A DNA stretch of 64,000 nt from Streptomyces naganishii JCM 4654 (GTDB lineage Bacteria > Actinomycetota > Actinomycetes > Streptomycetales > Streptomycetaceae), in the NCBI RefSeq assembly GCF_014650575.1, contig NZ_BMVF01000003.1, positions 248,001-312,000 of the forward strand, given 5' to 3'. Numbering within the stretch: position 1 is the first letter of the stretch; each line of letters begins with the position of its first letter. Made by a program: the position numbers and the translations under genes. This document shows, one piece after another, positions 17,538-25,512 of the stretch. The notes beneath the pieces are model-generated. The model saw only the letters and a list, made by a program, of their open reading frames with translations, ran no database searches and had not been told where the DNA came from.

Positions 17538-18077
17538 GTGATCAGTCACCCAAGCAGGCACTGCACGGTGGAGCTCCAAGCCCTGCCGTCGCGGATCGGC
17601 CAGGTCCGCAGAATCGTATCGGCGCATCTGCGCTACTGGCATCTGGACGCTCTGATAGACCGGGCCGCGCTCGGTGTGACGGAGCTGCTGACCAACGTCC
17701 ACCAGCACGCCCGGCCCGACAAGCTGTGCACCGTCGAGCTGGAGTTGCTGCTCGACCGGCTCACCGTGTCCGTACGCGACCACGATCCACGTCTTCCGGT
17801 CGTGGAGGAGATGGGCGAGATCGCGCCGCTCGCCACCGAGGGGCGCGGGCTGGCCATGGTGGCCGCGATGAGCGAGAGCTGGGGTGCTCGTCCGGACGGG
17901 GAGGACGGCAAGGTGGTGTGGTTCACCCTGCCGACCTCCGCCGCGCCCGTCGCGGTGCCGGCGCGGGCGCCACGGCTGGTGGCCGCGGACCAGCCCGCCC
18001 GCCGCTTCACCGAAGCCGGCCCCGCCCTCGAGGGCGCCCGCCCCGCCGCCCCGGCCCGGTCCGCCGTTGCCGGCTGA
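17538..18077 (+). CDS. Anti-sigma-factor-like ATP-binding protein (HATPase_c_2)
   Basis: A 179-residue protein of the RsbW/SpoIIAB-like histidine-kinase ATPase family, of which Streptomyces have dozens. The N-box is in LGVTELLTNVHQHARPD (Glu and Asn near residues 49-53), the G1 box in VRDHDPRLP and the G2 box in TEGRGLAMVAAMSESWG. After residue 130 there is an Ala/Pro-rich tail without clear structure. Such proteins bind anti-anti-sigma or sigma factors and may phosphorylate them; no partner is encoded beside it. GTG 17538 is chosen because the preceding codons are non-coding. A GGCGATAA element at 17419-17426 resembles the -10 of developmental sigma factors but lacks a matching -35. Confidence 0.85.
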   Translation: MISHPSRHCTVELQALPSRIGQVRRIVSAHLRYWHLDALIDRAALGVTELLTNVHQHARPDKLCTVELELLLDRLTVSVRDHDPRLPVVEEMGEIAPLATEGRGLAMVAAMSESWGARPDGEDGKVVWFTLPTSAAPVAVPARAPRLVAADQPARRFTEAGPALEGARPAAPARSAVAG

Positions 18078-18579
18078 CCCCGGCCAACGCACCCACCACC
18101 GTGGCGCCCACCCACGCGCCCCGACCGACCCACGCCGGCCCGGACAGCCCCCGGGCCGGCCCACGGACCCGCGCCACCCACGGCGGGGGGACCAGCGCCA
18201 CCCGGTGCGCCGCACGCCGGGCCACCGGGCTATTCGCGGCCTGAGCCACGGGCCGGTTCGCGGCCCGGGCCATGGACGGCCTCGCGGGCGGGGCCGGTGA
18301 CCGGCTCGCGGGCGGGGCCGCTGGCTGCCTCGCGGGTGGGGCCGGTGGCCGCCCTGTGGATGCGGCCGGTGACCGGCTCGCGGGTAGGGCCCGGTCACCG
18401 AATCGCCGGCCGGTCACGGCCCGGCAGGCCAGTTCAACTTCGCGGCCGGCGGGCCCGGCCAGGGTCTGCGCCCCCTTCGCGATCCGGAAGCGCCCGACGA
18501 CGTCGACGAGGAGGCATGAGCCCGTCGGCGAAAGCCTGTTTCGGCTCTGGAGCCCCACCGCCGTGGCACCCACGTCCGG
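18078..18579. other. 502-base gap with GC-rich repeats, no gene
   Basis: The gap separates the ATPase gene and the convergent prolyl-tRNA synthetase gene. It contains a run of GCC/CAC-rich sequence and the 24-base tandem repeat listed separately. Reading frames across it are products of repeat composition and show no family signature. Confidence 0.5.
18288..18407. repeat. 24-base tandem repeat, five imperfect units
   Basis: Units start at 18288, 18312, 18336, 18360 and 18384. Unit 1 and unit 4 share GGCCGGTGACCGGCTCGCGG; units 2, 3 and 5 diverge at up to about ten positions. As protein it would encode an 8-residue repeat around GDRLAG, but no start signal or ribosome site supports translation. 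Confidence 0.7.
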
Positions 18580-19992
18580 TCAATAGGCCCGTGCCATCAC
18601 GGCGACGTTGCCCGGCTGATCGTCGGCCTCGGGTACCGAGCCGTCCGCGGCCACCAGGCACCGCACGGATACACCCTGCTCGGCGAGCCTCGCCTCGCCC
18701 TCCGGGCCCAGCCTGGCCCAGGGGATCTGCGCCCAGCCGCTGTTCACGGCCTCCTCGGCCTCCTCGATCGAGGCCACCTCAACGGTGTGGTCCTTGCGGC
18801 GCTGGTGGGACTGGGCAAGAAGCAGCGCTTGGTCGTCCTCCAGGACCCTGGGCAGCAGCGCGGAAAGCGCCTCGATCGCCATCGGCTCCTTGCTCCCCGG
18901 GATACGGCGGACCAGCACAGCGGTCCCGTTCTCCAGGTCGCGCGGCCCCACCTCGATCCGTACGGGCACGCCTTTGAGCTCCCAGTCGACCGCGCGGCGG
19001 CCGAACGGCGTGTCTGTGCGGTCGTCGACGCGCACGCGTACACCCGCTGCGCTCAACCGGTCGCCGATCTCGCGGACCTTGGCCAGAACCGCGTCGTCGC
19101 CCTTGACGGCGAGGACCACTGCCTGGATCGGGGCCAAACGTGGCGGGATGCGGAGACCGTTGTCGTCTCCGTGCATCATCACCAGTGCGCCGACCAGACG
19201 CGTGGTGGAGCCCCAGGAGGTCTGCCAGACGTATTCCTGCCGGCCGTCCTTCGACAGGTATCGCGTGTTGAAGGCTTTGGCGAAGTTCTGGCCGAGCTCG
19301 TGGCTGGTGCCCAGTTGCAAGGCCTTGCCGTCGCCCATCATGCCCTCCAGGGTGAGCGTGTTGATCGCGCCGGCGAACCGTTCCCTGGCTGTCTTGCGTC
19401 CCGGCACGACGTCCATGGCGAGGACGTTCTCCATGAAGTCGGCGTACACGTTCCGGTGGATGTGCGCGGCGTAGTCCCGGGCGTCCTCGTAGGTGGCGTG
19501 CGCGGTGTGGCCCTCCTGCCACAGGAATTCCGTTGTACGGAGGAACACGCGCGGCCGCAGTTCCCAGCGCACCACGTTGGCCCACTGGTTGATGAGCAGG
19601 GGCAGGTCGCGGTAGCTGTTCACCCACTTGGAGAAGTAGTCGTTGATGATCGTCTCGGATGTGGGGCGGACGACGACGGGCTCTTCCAGCTCTTTCCCGC
19701 CGGCGTGTGTGACGACGGCAAGTTCCGGCGCGAAGCCCTCGACGTGCTCGGCCTCCTTCGTCAGGTACGACTGCGGAATGAAGAGCGGGAAGTACGCGTT
19801 GGAGGCGCCCGCGTCTTTGATCCGGGTGTCCATCTCCTGCTGCATCCGCTCCCACAGGCCGTACCCGTACGGTCGGATGACCATGGTGCCGCGGACCGGC
19901 CCGTTGTCGGCCAGTTCGGCCTTGGTGATCAGGTCCTGGTACCAGCGGGGGAAGTCGTCCGCCCGGGGCGTGAGAACGTGCGCCTTTGCCAT
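18580..19992 (-). CDS. proS: Prolyl-tRNA synthetase, archaeal/eukaryotic (type 3) form
   Basis: A 470-residue class II synthetase that charges tRNA-Pro with proline. Motif 1 region is VIRPYGYGLWERMQQEMD, motif 2 carries RPRVFLRTTEFLWQEGHTAH, and the late substrate site GTSHELGQNFAKAF; motif 3 region has RLVGALVMMHGDDNGL. There is no editing insertion between motifs 2 and 3, unlike bacterial-type ProRS of about 565 residues, which Streptomyces normally carry elsewhere. The C-terminal anticodon-binding part runs from about 280, ending in MARAY. ATG 19992 starts MAKAHVLTPR. If the housekeeping gene is also present, this copy may act as a drug-insensitive or stress-specific synthetase. A 243-base leader precedes it without a recognisable T-box. 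Confidence 0.92.
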   Translation of the reverse strand: MAKAHVLTPRADDFPRWYQDLITKAELADNGPVRGTMVIRPYGYGLWERMQQEMDTRIKDAGASNAYFPLFIPQSYLTKEAEHVEGFAPELAVVTHAGGKELEEPVVVRPTSETIINDYFSKWVNSYRDLPLLINQWANVVRWELRPRVFLRTTEFLWQEGHTAHATYEDARDYAAHIHRNVYADFMENVLAMDVVPGRKTARERFAGAINTLTLEGMMGDGKALQLGTSHELGQNFAKAFNTRYLSKDGRQEYVWQTSWGSTTRLVGALVMMHGDDNGLRIPPRLAPIQAVVLAVKGDDAVLAKVREIGDRLSAAGVRVRVDDRTDTPFGRRAVDWELKGVPVRIEVGPRDLENGTAVLVRRIPGSKEPMAIEALSALLPRVLEDDQALLLAQSHQRRKDHTVEVASIEEAEEAVNSGWAQIPWARLGPEGEARLAEQGVSVRCLVAADGSVPEADDQPGNVAVMARAY

Positions 19993-20235
19993 GGCGCGCA
20001 CCGTAATGCGCGGGCTTGCCCATGCGCGAATCAATTACCTCAAGAACGGGCCGCTGACGGTTCACCAGAGTGCCCCGGCTCGCGAGACTGCTGCGCGTCC
20101 AGACGCCGAGCGCGGACATCCGCATCGGGTAGGCGAGATGCCCGCACCTGTGACGTCGGCCCGCTCGCGCGCCGGTCGGCGCGCATCGCACGTATGTGGC
20201 GGGGCGTGGCCGGTGGCGCGGGCGGAGGGCCCGTG

Positions 20236-20526
20236 TCAGTGGGTGCCGCCCTTGTTCGCGGTGCCGAACTGGTCGTCCAGGACCGACAGGCGGCGCCAGT
20301 ACTCGTCCTCGTCGATCTCGCCGGAGGCGAAGCGGCGACCGAGGACGGCCAGGGGTGAGTCGCCTGCGGGGCGGCCGCCGGCGGCGCGCCACGGTCCGCC
20401 GGCCGTCCGCCACCCGGTGCGGCGCAGGACCGTGACCGCACCGACGATCACGGCCGCCCAGATCAGCGGGAAGAGCAGGATCCACGGCCCGGGGCCGCCG
20501 CCGTGCCAGTTGGCAAGGGTCTCCAT
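20236..20526 (-). CDS. SHOCT-domain small membrane protein
   Basis: A 96-residue protein with one membrane helix at about residues 16-35 (ILLFPLIWAAVIVGAVTVL) and a C-terminal SHOCT motif (about 62-88): LAVLGRRFASGEIDEDEYWRRLSVL. SHOCT is a short oligomerisation-type domain found at the ends of many membrane proteins; its biochemical role is not established. ATG 20526 is preceded by GAGGAGA. It is divergent from the TetR gene, and the operator at 20655-20676 lies in the shared gap, so it may be part of that regulon. Confidence 0.85.
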   Translation of the reverse strand: METLANWHGGGPGPWILLFPLIWAAVIVGAVTVLRRTGWRTAGGPWRAAGGRPAGDSPLAVLGRRFASGEIDEDEYWRRLSVLDDQFGTANKGGTH

Positions 20527-20654
20527 CCCGGTTCATCTCCTCGGGGTTGTGAGCTGATGTGCTGCTTCGAGGGTCACACCCGGACCGGGTGCGGGGCGTC
20601 GTACGGCCAGCGGCAGTTGGGGTACTTCGCGCGGAGTACGGACACCCTCGACTT

Positions 20655-20676
20655 CTGTACCTACTGGTATGTACAG
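20655..20676. promoter_or_regulatory. Operator-like 22-base palindrome before TetR gene
   Basis: CTGTAC and GTACAG frame an inner TAC/GTA pair: 18 of 22 positions are symmetric. It ends eight bases before the ATG of the TetR gene, in the gap to the divergent SHOCT gene. Position and shape fit an autoregulatory TetR operator. Confidence 0.7.
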
Positions 20677-20683
20677 TGTCCGC

Positions 20684-21277
20684 ATGAGCACCCCGGAACG
20701 TCTGATCGATTCCACCCGCGAGCTGCTGTGGGAGCGCGGTTACGTGGGCACGAGCCCCAAGGCGATCCTCGAGCGCGCGGGCGCCGGACAGGGCAGCATG
20801 TACCACCACTTCAAAGGAAAGCCGGACCTCGCCCTGGCCGCGATCCGGCGGACGGCCCAGGAGATGCGCGCCACCGCCGAGGCCGTGCTCGACGGCCCGG
20901 GTACGCCCTACGAGCGCATCGAGGCGTACCTGCTGCGCGAGCGCGACGTGCTGCGCGGCTGCCCGATCGGCCGGCTCACCATGGACCCGGAGGTCGTCGC
21001 CAGCCCGGAGCTGCGCGCGCCGGTCGACGAGACGCTCGACTGGCTGCGCGAACGGCTCGCCCGGATCGTCGAGGAGGGCAGGGAAAAGGGCCTGTTCGCG
21101 GCCACGCTCGACGGCGAGGAGATCGCGGCGGCCGTCCTCGCCACCGTTCAGGGCGGCTACGTCCTCGCCCGCGCCTCCGGCTCGCCCACCGCCTTCGACA
21201 CCGCTGTCCGGGGACTGCTGTCGCTCCTCGCCCCGCACGAGAACCACGACCGCCCGGCCTGCGACCGTCCGGCCTGA
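20684..21277 (+). CDS. TetR/AcrR family regulator
   Basis: A 197-residue repressor-type protein. The N-terminal helix-turn-helix domain (residues 1-48) reads LIDSTRELLWERGYVGTS, then AILERAGAGQGSMYHHFKGK. The ligand-binding C-terminal domain starts near residue 55 and has DVLRGCPIGRLTMDPEV, a cysteine-containing region of the YcdC/TetR_C type. ATG 20684 rather than 20669 is chosen because the operator palindrome would overlap the longer version. It leads an operon with the DUF4865 gene (16 bases downstream) and the phosphotriesterase-like gene, and probably represses them from the palindrome just upstream. Confidence 0.92.
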   Translation: MSTPERLIDSTRELLWERGYVGTSPKAILERAGAGQGSMYHHFKGKPDLALAAIRRTAQEMRATAEAVLDGPGTPYERIEAYLLRERDVLRGCPIGRLTMDPEVVASPELRAPVDETLDWLRERLARIVEEGREKGLFAATLDGEEIAAAVLATVQGGYVLARASGSPTAFDTAVRGLLSLLAPHENHDRPACDRPA

Positions 21278-21293
21278 GGGAAGGAACCCGACC

Positions 21294-21890
21294 ATGCACG
21301 CCCTGCAGTACGAGCTGACCCTGCCCGCCGACTACGACATGGGCATCATCCGCGACCGCGTGGCCAGGATCGGGCACCTGCTCGACGACTGGGACGGGCT
21401 CGGAATCAAGGCGTACCTGATGCGCGAGCGCGGGGTGCACGGCTCGCCGGTCAACCAGTACGCGCCGTTCTACCTGTGGAACACCGTGGAGGGCATGAAC
21501 TCGTTCCTGTGGGGCGGCGCCTTCCAGGGTCTCGCCGACAGTTTCGGCCGCCCGGAGGCCCAGCAGTGGACGGGCCTGGCCTATGAGGAGGGCGACGCCG
21601 CGGACGTCTCCGCGATCGGCGTGGCCGTACGGCGCCGCCGGCCGGTCCCGGAGGCGGTGGTGCTGTCCGAGCTGATGGAGGAGGCGGTACGGGAGACGCG
21701 GCGGCTGGCCGGCCAGGAGGGTGCCGTGCTCGCGGCGGCCGCCGTGGACACGCGCGCCTGGGAGCTGGTCCACTTCTCGCTCTGGGCGCGGCGGGAGGAC
21801 GGGCTGCCGGACGCCGAGGGCGAGGTGTTCCAGGTGCTGCACGTGTCCCAGCCGGGTCGCAAGGCGCTGCCGAGGGGCCGCCAGTGGTGA
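21294..21890 (+). CDS. DUF4865 family protein
   Basis: A 198-residue protein of DUF4865, commonly next to TetR genes. It has two related ferredoxin-like halves: MHALQYELTLPADYDM leading into a GIIRDRVARIGHLLDDWDGL helix and KAYLMRER; the middle has YAPFYLWNTVEGMNSFLWGG, resembling dimeric alpha-beta barrel monooxygenase folds. No cofactor motif is visible. GAAGGAAC, eight bases upstream of ATG 21294, is a good ribosome site. The stop overlaps the start of the next gene, so the two are translationally coupled. Confidence 0.85.
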   Translation: MHALQYELTLPADYDMGIIRDRVARIGHLLDDWDGLGIKAYLMRERGVHGSPVNQYAPFYLWNTVEGMNSFLWGGAFQGLADSFGRPEAQQWTGLAYEEGDAADVSAIGVAVRRRRPVPEAVVLSELMEEAVRETRRLAGQEGAVLAAAAVDTRAWELVHFSLWARREDGLPDAEGEVFQVLHVSQPGRKALPRGRQW

Positions 21891-22798
21891 ACGGCGCCGA
21901 CACGGTCCGCGTCCGTACGGTCCTCGGTGACATCCGCCCGGACGAACTGGGCGTGACCGACGCCCACGACCATCTCTTCCTGCGCAGCCCGCGGTTGCCC
22001 GGCCGGGAACTGGCCGACGTGGTCGCGGCGCGGGCCGAGCTGGCCGCGTTCCGCGCGGCGGGCGGCGCCGGCGTGGTGCAGTGGACGCCGTACGGGATGG
22101 GCCGGCGGGCCGCCGAACTGGTGCGGATCTCGCGGGCCACCGGGGTGCACGTGGTGTGCGCGACGGGGCTGCACCAGGCCGCCCACTACGACGACGAGCG
22201 GCTCACCGCGCTGCGCGGCGACGGCCTCGCCCGGCTTTTCGTGTCCGAACTGACCGAGGGCATCGGGGAGTCGGGCGCGCGGGCCGGGCTCGTCAAGGTG
22301 GCCGGCGGTTTCCACGCGCTCGACGCGCACGCCCGCTGGACGGCGAAGGCCGCCGCCGAGGCCCACCACGCCACCGGGGCGCCCGTCACCGTGCACCTCG
22401 AGATGGACGTACTGGACCTGCTGTGCGGGGAGTTGGCGGTGCCGCCGCACCGGGTGATCCTCGGGCACCTCAACCGCTCCCCCGACCCCGTGGTGCACCG
22501 CCAGGCCGCGCGGAGCGGCTGTTACCTGGCCTTCGACGGCCCCTCCCGGGCCCATCACGCGACCGACTGGCGGATGCCCGGCGCGGTGCGGGCACTGGCC
22601 GAGGCCGGTTTCGCCGACCGGCTGCTGCTCGGCGGCGACACGGTGACCGCCGGGGCCCGCTCGGTCGACGGCGGTCCCGGGATGCCGTACCTGCTGCGCC
22701 GTGTACGCCCGCGCCTGGAAGCGGAACTGGGCGCGGAGGCGGTGGACCTCATCCTGACGGCGAACCCGGCCCGCGCCTTCGCCACCGACTGGCGCTGA
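21884..22798 (+). CDS. Phosphotriesterase-family metal-dependent hydrolase
   Basis: A 304-residue amidohydrolase-superfamily TIM barrel. All metal ligands of the phosphotriesterase family are present: the two histidines in VTDAHDHLF near residue 27, the bridging lysine in GLVKVAG near 138, histidines in VTVHLE and ILGHLNR (about 170 and 198) and the final aspartate in LLGGDT near 250. Family members hydrolyse lactones or organophosphates; lactonase activity is the more usual natural role. GTG 21884 or GTG 21887 both overlap the DUF4865 stop codon. The operon suggests detoxification of a ligand sensed by the TetR protein. Confidence 0.88.
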   Translation: MVNGADTVRVRTVLGDIRPDELGVTDAHDHLFLRSPRLPGRELADVVAARAELAAFRAAGGAGVVQWTPYGMGRRAAELVRISRATGVHVVCATGLHQAAHYDDERLTALRGDGLARLFVSELTEGIGESGARAGLVKVAGGFHALDAHARWTAKAAAEAHHATGAPVTVHLEMDVLDLLCGELAVPPHRVILGHLNRSPDPVVHRQAARSGCYLAFDGPSRAHHATDWRMPGAVRALAEAGFADRLLLGGDTVTAGARSVDGGPGMPYLLRRVRPRLEAELGAEAVDLILTANPARAFATDWR

Positions 22799-23274
22799 CC
22801 GGAGGAACGGGCGGGCCGGTCGGCGCCGCGGGGACCGGGCGAGCCAGCCAGCGCCACAGGGGAACGGGCCGGGCCGGTCAGCGCCGCGGGCGCCCGAGCA
22901 GGCTGTTCAGGTCGCGGGCACCCGAAGCGCCGGCAGCGTCGCCGGCGCTGGACGGACCGGGCAGGTCACGGGACGAGGCGGCCCGGCCAGGGGCCGCACT
23001 CGCCGGACAAGCCGGGCAGACCGCGGGCGCGGCCGGAGCCGGGCAGACGGCGAACGCCGGACGCGCCGGGCGGGCCGCCCGGTACCGGCAGGACCGTGCG
23101 GAGACCAGGAACGCCCGAACCGGCCAGGCAGACCCGGAGTACCGACCGTAGCCGGGCAGACCGCGGCAGCCGGACGCGCCGGGCAGGCGGGCGGGCGGGG
23201 ACCAGGCCGGGCAGGCGGCCGGGGCGGTCGTGGGTGGGGCGAGCCCGGCTGGGGCACGGGCGTCGCGTGGGCTG
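22799..23274. other. 476-base gap with degenerate GC-rich repeats
   Basis: Between the convergent phosphotriesterase and ROK genes. It is about 80 percent GC by eye and contains degenerate repeats such as GCCGGGCAGACCGCGG (around 23012 and 23153) and GGGCCGGTCRGCGCCGCGG (around 22814 and 22871). No coding frame shows family similarity, and no terminator can be singled out. Confidence 0.5.
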
Positions 23275-24513
23275 TCAGGTGAGGGCCGTGAGGGGGTCGT
23301 CGAGGACCGGCTGCCAGGCCAGTTCGGCGGCGCCCACCAGGCTGTTGTGGTCGAGGGTGCAGGGCAGGATGGGGACGCCGCCGCTCTGGCCCCACAGGCT
23401 GCGGTCGGCGACGACGGCGCGCAGGCGCTGCGGGTCGGCGTCGCACAGGGTGCGGTGCAGGCCGCCGAGGATGATGCGGTCGGGGTTGAGGATGTTCACC
23501 AGGCCGGCCAGGCCCAGACCCAGGCGGTCGATGAGGGCCTCGGTGGCGCCGCGGACGGCCGTGTCGTCGTAGTGGTGGCGGATGAGGTCGTCGGCCTGCT
23601 TGAGCAGGGAGACCTCGGGGCCTGGCTCGCGGCCCGCGGCGGTGAGGAAGGCCATCGGGTCGGCCTCGACGTCCAGGCAGCCCCGGCTGCCGCAGTGGCA
23701 GGGACGCCCCTCGGGGTTGACCGTGAGGTGGCCGACCTCGAGCGCGAGGCCCGAGCTGCCGGAGTGCAGCCTGCCGTCCAGCACCAGCGCGCCGCCCACG
23801 CCCCGGTGGCCGGTGGCCACGCACAGCAGGTCTCGGGCGCCCCGCCCGGCGCCGTGGCGGTGCTCGGCGAGCGCGGCGAGGTTGACGTCGTTCGCGGCGA
23901 ACGCCGGTCCGCCGATGCCCGCCGCGCGCACGCACTCCGCGAAGATCCGCCGTACCGGCGCGCCGGCGGGCCAGGCCAGGTGGAGCGGGTTGAGGGCCAG
24001 GCCGTCCGGCTCGGCGACCGCGGACGGCACCGCGAGCCCGGCGCCCACGCACCGCCGGCCGGTGGTGCGCAGCAGCTCGGCGCCGGCCTCCACGACGGAT
24101 CCGAGCACCTTGGCCGGGTCGGCGTCCACGGTCTCGCAGCCCGGCGCGGTGGCCACGATCCGGCCGCCGAGGCCGACCAGGGCCGCACGGAAACCGTCGG
24201 CGTGCACCTGCGCGGCGAGGGCCACCGGGCCGTCCTCCGCGACCGACAGCCGGTGCGAGGGGCGGCCCTGCGAACCGGCGGCGGCGCCCGGCCGGGCGTC
24301 CACGCGGATCAGGCCGAGCGCCTCCAGTTCGGCGGCGACCGCGCCGGCCGTCGCCCGGGTCACCCCCAGTTCGGCGGTGAGCACGGCCCGGGTCGGGGCG
24401 CGCCCGGTGTGCACGAGCTCCAACGCGGGCCCGAGCGCGCCGCGCCCCCGGTCCAGCCGCGTCCTCGAGGTGGTCCCTTCCCCCGCCGCCCGGGGGTCCG
24501 CCTTGCCGCTCAT
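23275..24513 (-). CDS. ROK-family transcriptional repressor
   Basis: A 412-residue ROK protein with an N-terminal winged helix (about residues 25-85: LELVHTGRAPTRAVLTAELG, then TRATAGAVAAELEALGLI) and a C-terminal sugar-kinase-like fold. The structural zinc site is GHLTVNPEG followed by CHCGSRGCLD near residue 265. The kinase-type ATP motif is replaced by DGPVALAAQVHADGFRAAL, so it is a regulator rather than a kinase. XylR/NagC-type ROK repressors sense sugars. No transporter is adjacent, but the sugar-phosphate module at 26.7-29.4 kb is close. ATG 24513 begins MSGKADPRA; the frame is open further upstream without support. Confidence 0.88.
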   Translation of the reverse strand: MSGKADPRAAGEGTTSRTRLDRGRGALGPALELVHTGRAPTRAVLTAELGVTRATAGAVAAELEALGLIRVDARPGAAAGSQGRPSHRLSVAEDGPVALAAQVHADGFRAALVGLGGRIVATAPGCETVDADPAKVLGSVVEAGAELLRTTGRRCVGAGLAVPSAVAEPDGLALNPLHLAWPAGAPVRRIFAECVRAAGIGGPAFAANDVNLAALAEHRHGAGRGARDLLCVATGHRGVGGALVLDGRLHSGSSGLALEVGHLTVNPEGRPCHCGSRGCLDVEADPMAFLTAAGREPGPEVSLLKQADDLIRHHYDDTAVRGATEALIDRLGLGLAGLVNILNPDRIILGGLHRTLCDADPQRLRAVVADRSLWGQSGGVPILPCTLDHNSLVGAAELAWQPVLDDPLTALT

Positions 24514-24747
24514 GAGGGCGAGTCTGTCATGATCCGCAGGCCGGGCGGCCCAGAGTCTCCCTTCCGGATTCCGCCGCGGTCGCGGGGCCCGGCACGCACT
24601 CCCCCAGGCTCTTCGAGCGGGGGACCCGCATCGCGTCGCCGCCCTCCTCCGCCCTCCTCCGCCTTGCAGCCGCACGCGCCGCGCCCCGCTCGGGCCCGGC
24701 CGGGAGGCGCGGCGACGGGGAGCCGGCCTGATCCGGAAGAAAAGGTT

Positions 24748-25410
24748 TTAGAGGCCGCTCACGCGGAGGGTGATGTTCAGGCGCCCCCTCAGCCCCAACC
24801 CCGGTGGCGCGGTGCCCGGGTGGACGCGCGGCACGCCGTGGTAGGCGAGCCGCGACGGGCCGCCGAACACGAACAGGTCCCCACCGCGCAGTTCGACGTC
24901 CGTCCAGGGCCGGTTGCGGTTCTCCGTGTTGCCGAAGCGGAACACGCACGTGTCGCCAAGGCTCAGCGACACCACGGGCGCGCCGGAGCGCTCGTCGCTG
25001 TCGCGGTGCATGCCCATGCGGGCGTCCGCGTCGTAGAAGTTGATCAGCGCGATGTCGTACGCCGCGCCGGCCGCCGCCTCCGGTCCCAGCGCGTCGGCCA
25101 CCGCGCGCCGGCCCAGTTCGCCCAGCCAGACCGGAAACGGTTTGACGGGCGCCCCGTCGCCGTCGACGACGGTGCGGGCGTAGCCGTACGGATACCAGTG
25201 GAGGCCGAGACAGACCTGGCGGGCGGTCATCGTGCCGCCGCCGGGGGTGCGCACCGTGCGCAGGCCGGCCGGCGGGCGGGCCCACTCCCGGCAGGCGGCG
25301 AGCAGCTCCGCCTGCCGCGCCGCGTCCAGCCACTCGGGCACATGCACCGCGCCCGGCGCGATCGTCGTACGGCCGCGGGGGAACAGCTCGGCGTCCACGG
25401 TGCCCTCCAT
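24748..25410 (-). CDS. AlkB-type 2-oxoglutarate/Fe(II) dioxygenase
   Basis: A 220-residue DNA/RNA dealkylation enzyme of the AlkB family. The iron ligands are in GMHRDSDE (HxD, about residues 132-134) and the distal histidine in LAYHGVPRVH near 193; the 2-oxoglutarate-binding arginine is in RLNITLRV near 214. NFYDADARMGMH and DTCVFRFG are also typical. It reverses methyl or etheno damage on bases. The first 30 residues form the FPRGRTTIAPGAVHVPEWL lead. ATG 25410 starts MEGTVDAELF. It is divergent from the methyltransferase gene with about 100 bases between starts. A 234-base gap to the ROK gene has a CCGCCCTCCT direct repeat near 24640 and no gene. Confidence 0.93.
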   Translation of the reverse strand: MEGTVDAELFPRGRTTIAPGAVHVPEWLDAARQAELLAACREWARPPAGLRTVRTPGGGTMTARQVCLGLHWYPYGYARTVVDGDGAPVKPFPVWLGELGRRAVADALGPEAAAGAAYDIALINFYDADARMGMHRDSDERSGAPVVSLSLGDTCVFRFGNTENRNRPWTDVELRGGDLFVFGGPSRLAYHGVPRVHPGTAPPGLGLRGRLNITLRVSGL

Positions 25411-25512
25411 AACCGTCCACGACGTCCACGATGGCCATGACGTCCACGCCCCTCGTACCTTCCATCCTGCCGGACCGGGCGTGAGCTGCGGCTCGGCTAA
25501 CCTTGACGGACG

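Noticed and set aside
18272..18586. A 104-codon frame with repeated GDRLAG segments
   Set aside because: It is the translation of the 24-base tandem repeat, lacks a ribosome site and has no relation to known proteins.
19993..20235. T-box or other riboswitch in the leader of the prolyl-tRNA synthetase gene
   Set aside because: A CTGGTGAACCG stretch only faintly resembles the T-box core and no specifier or antiterminator hairpin could be built by eye.
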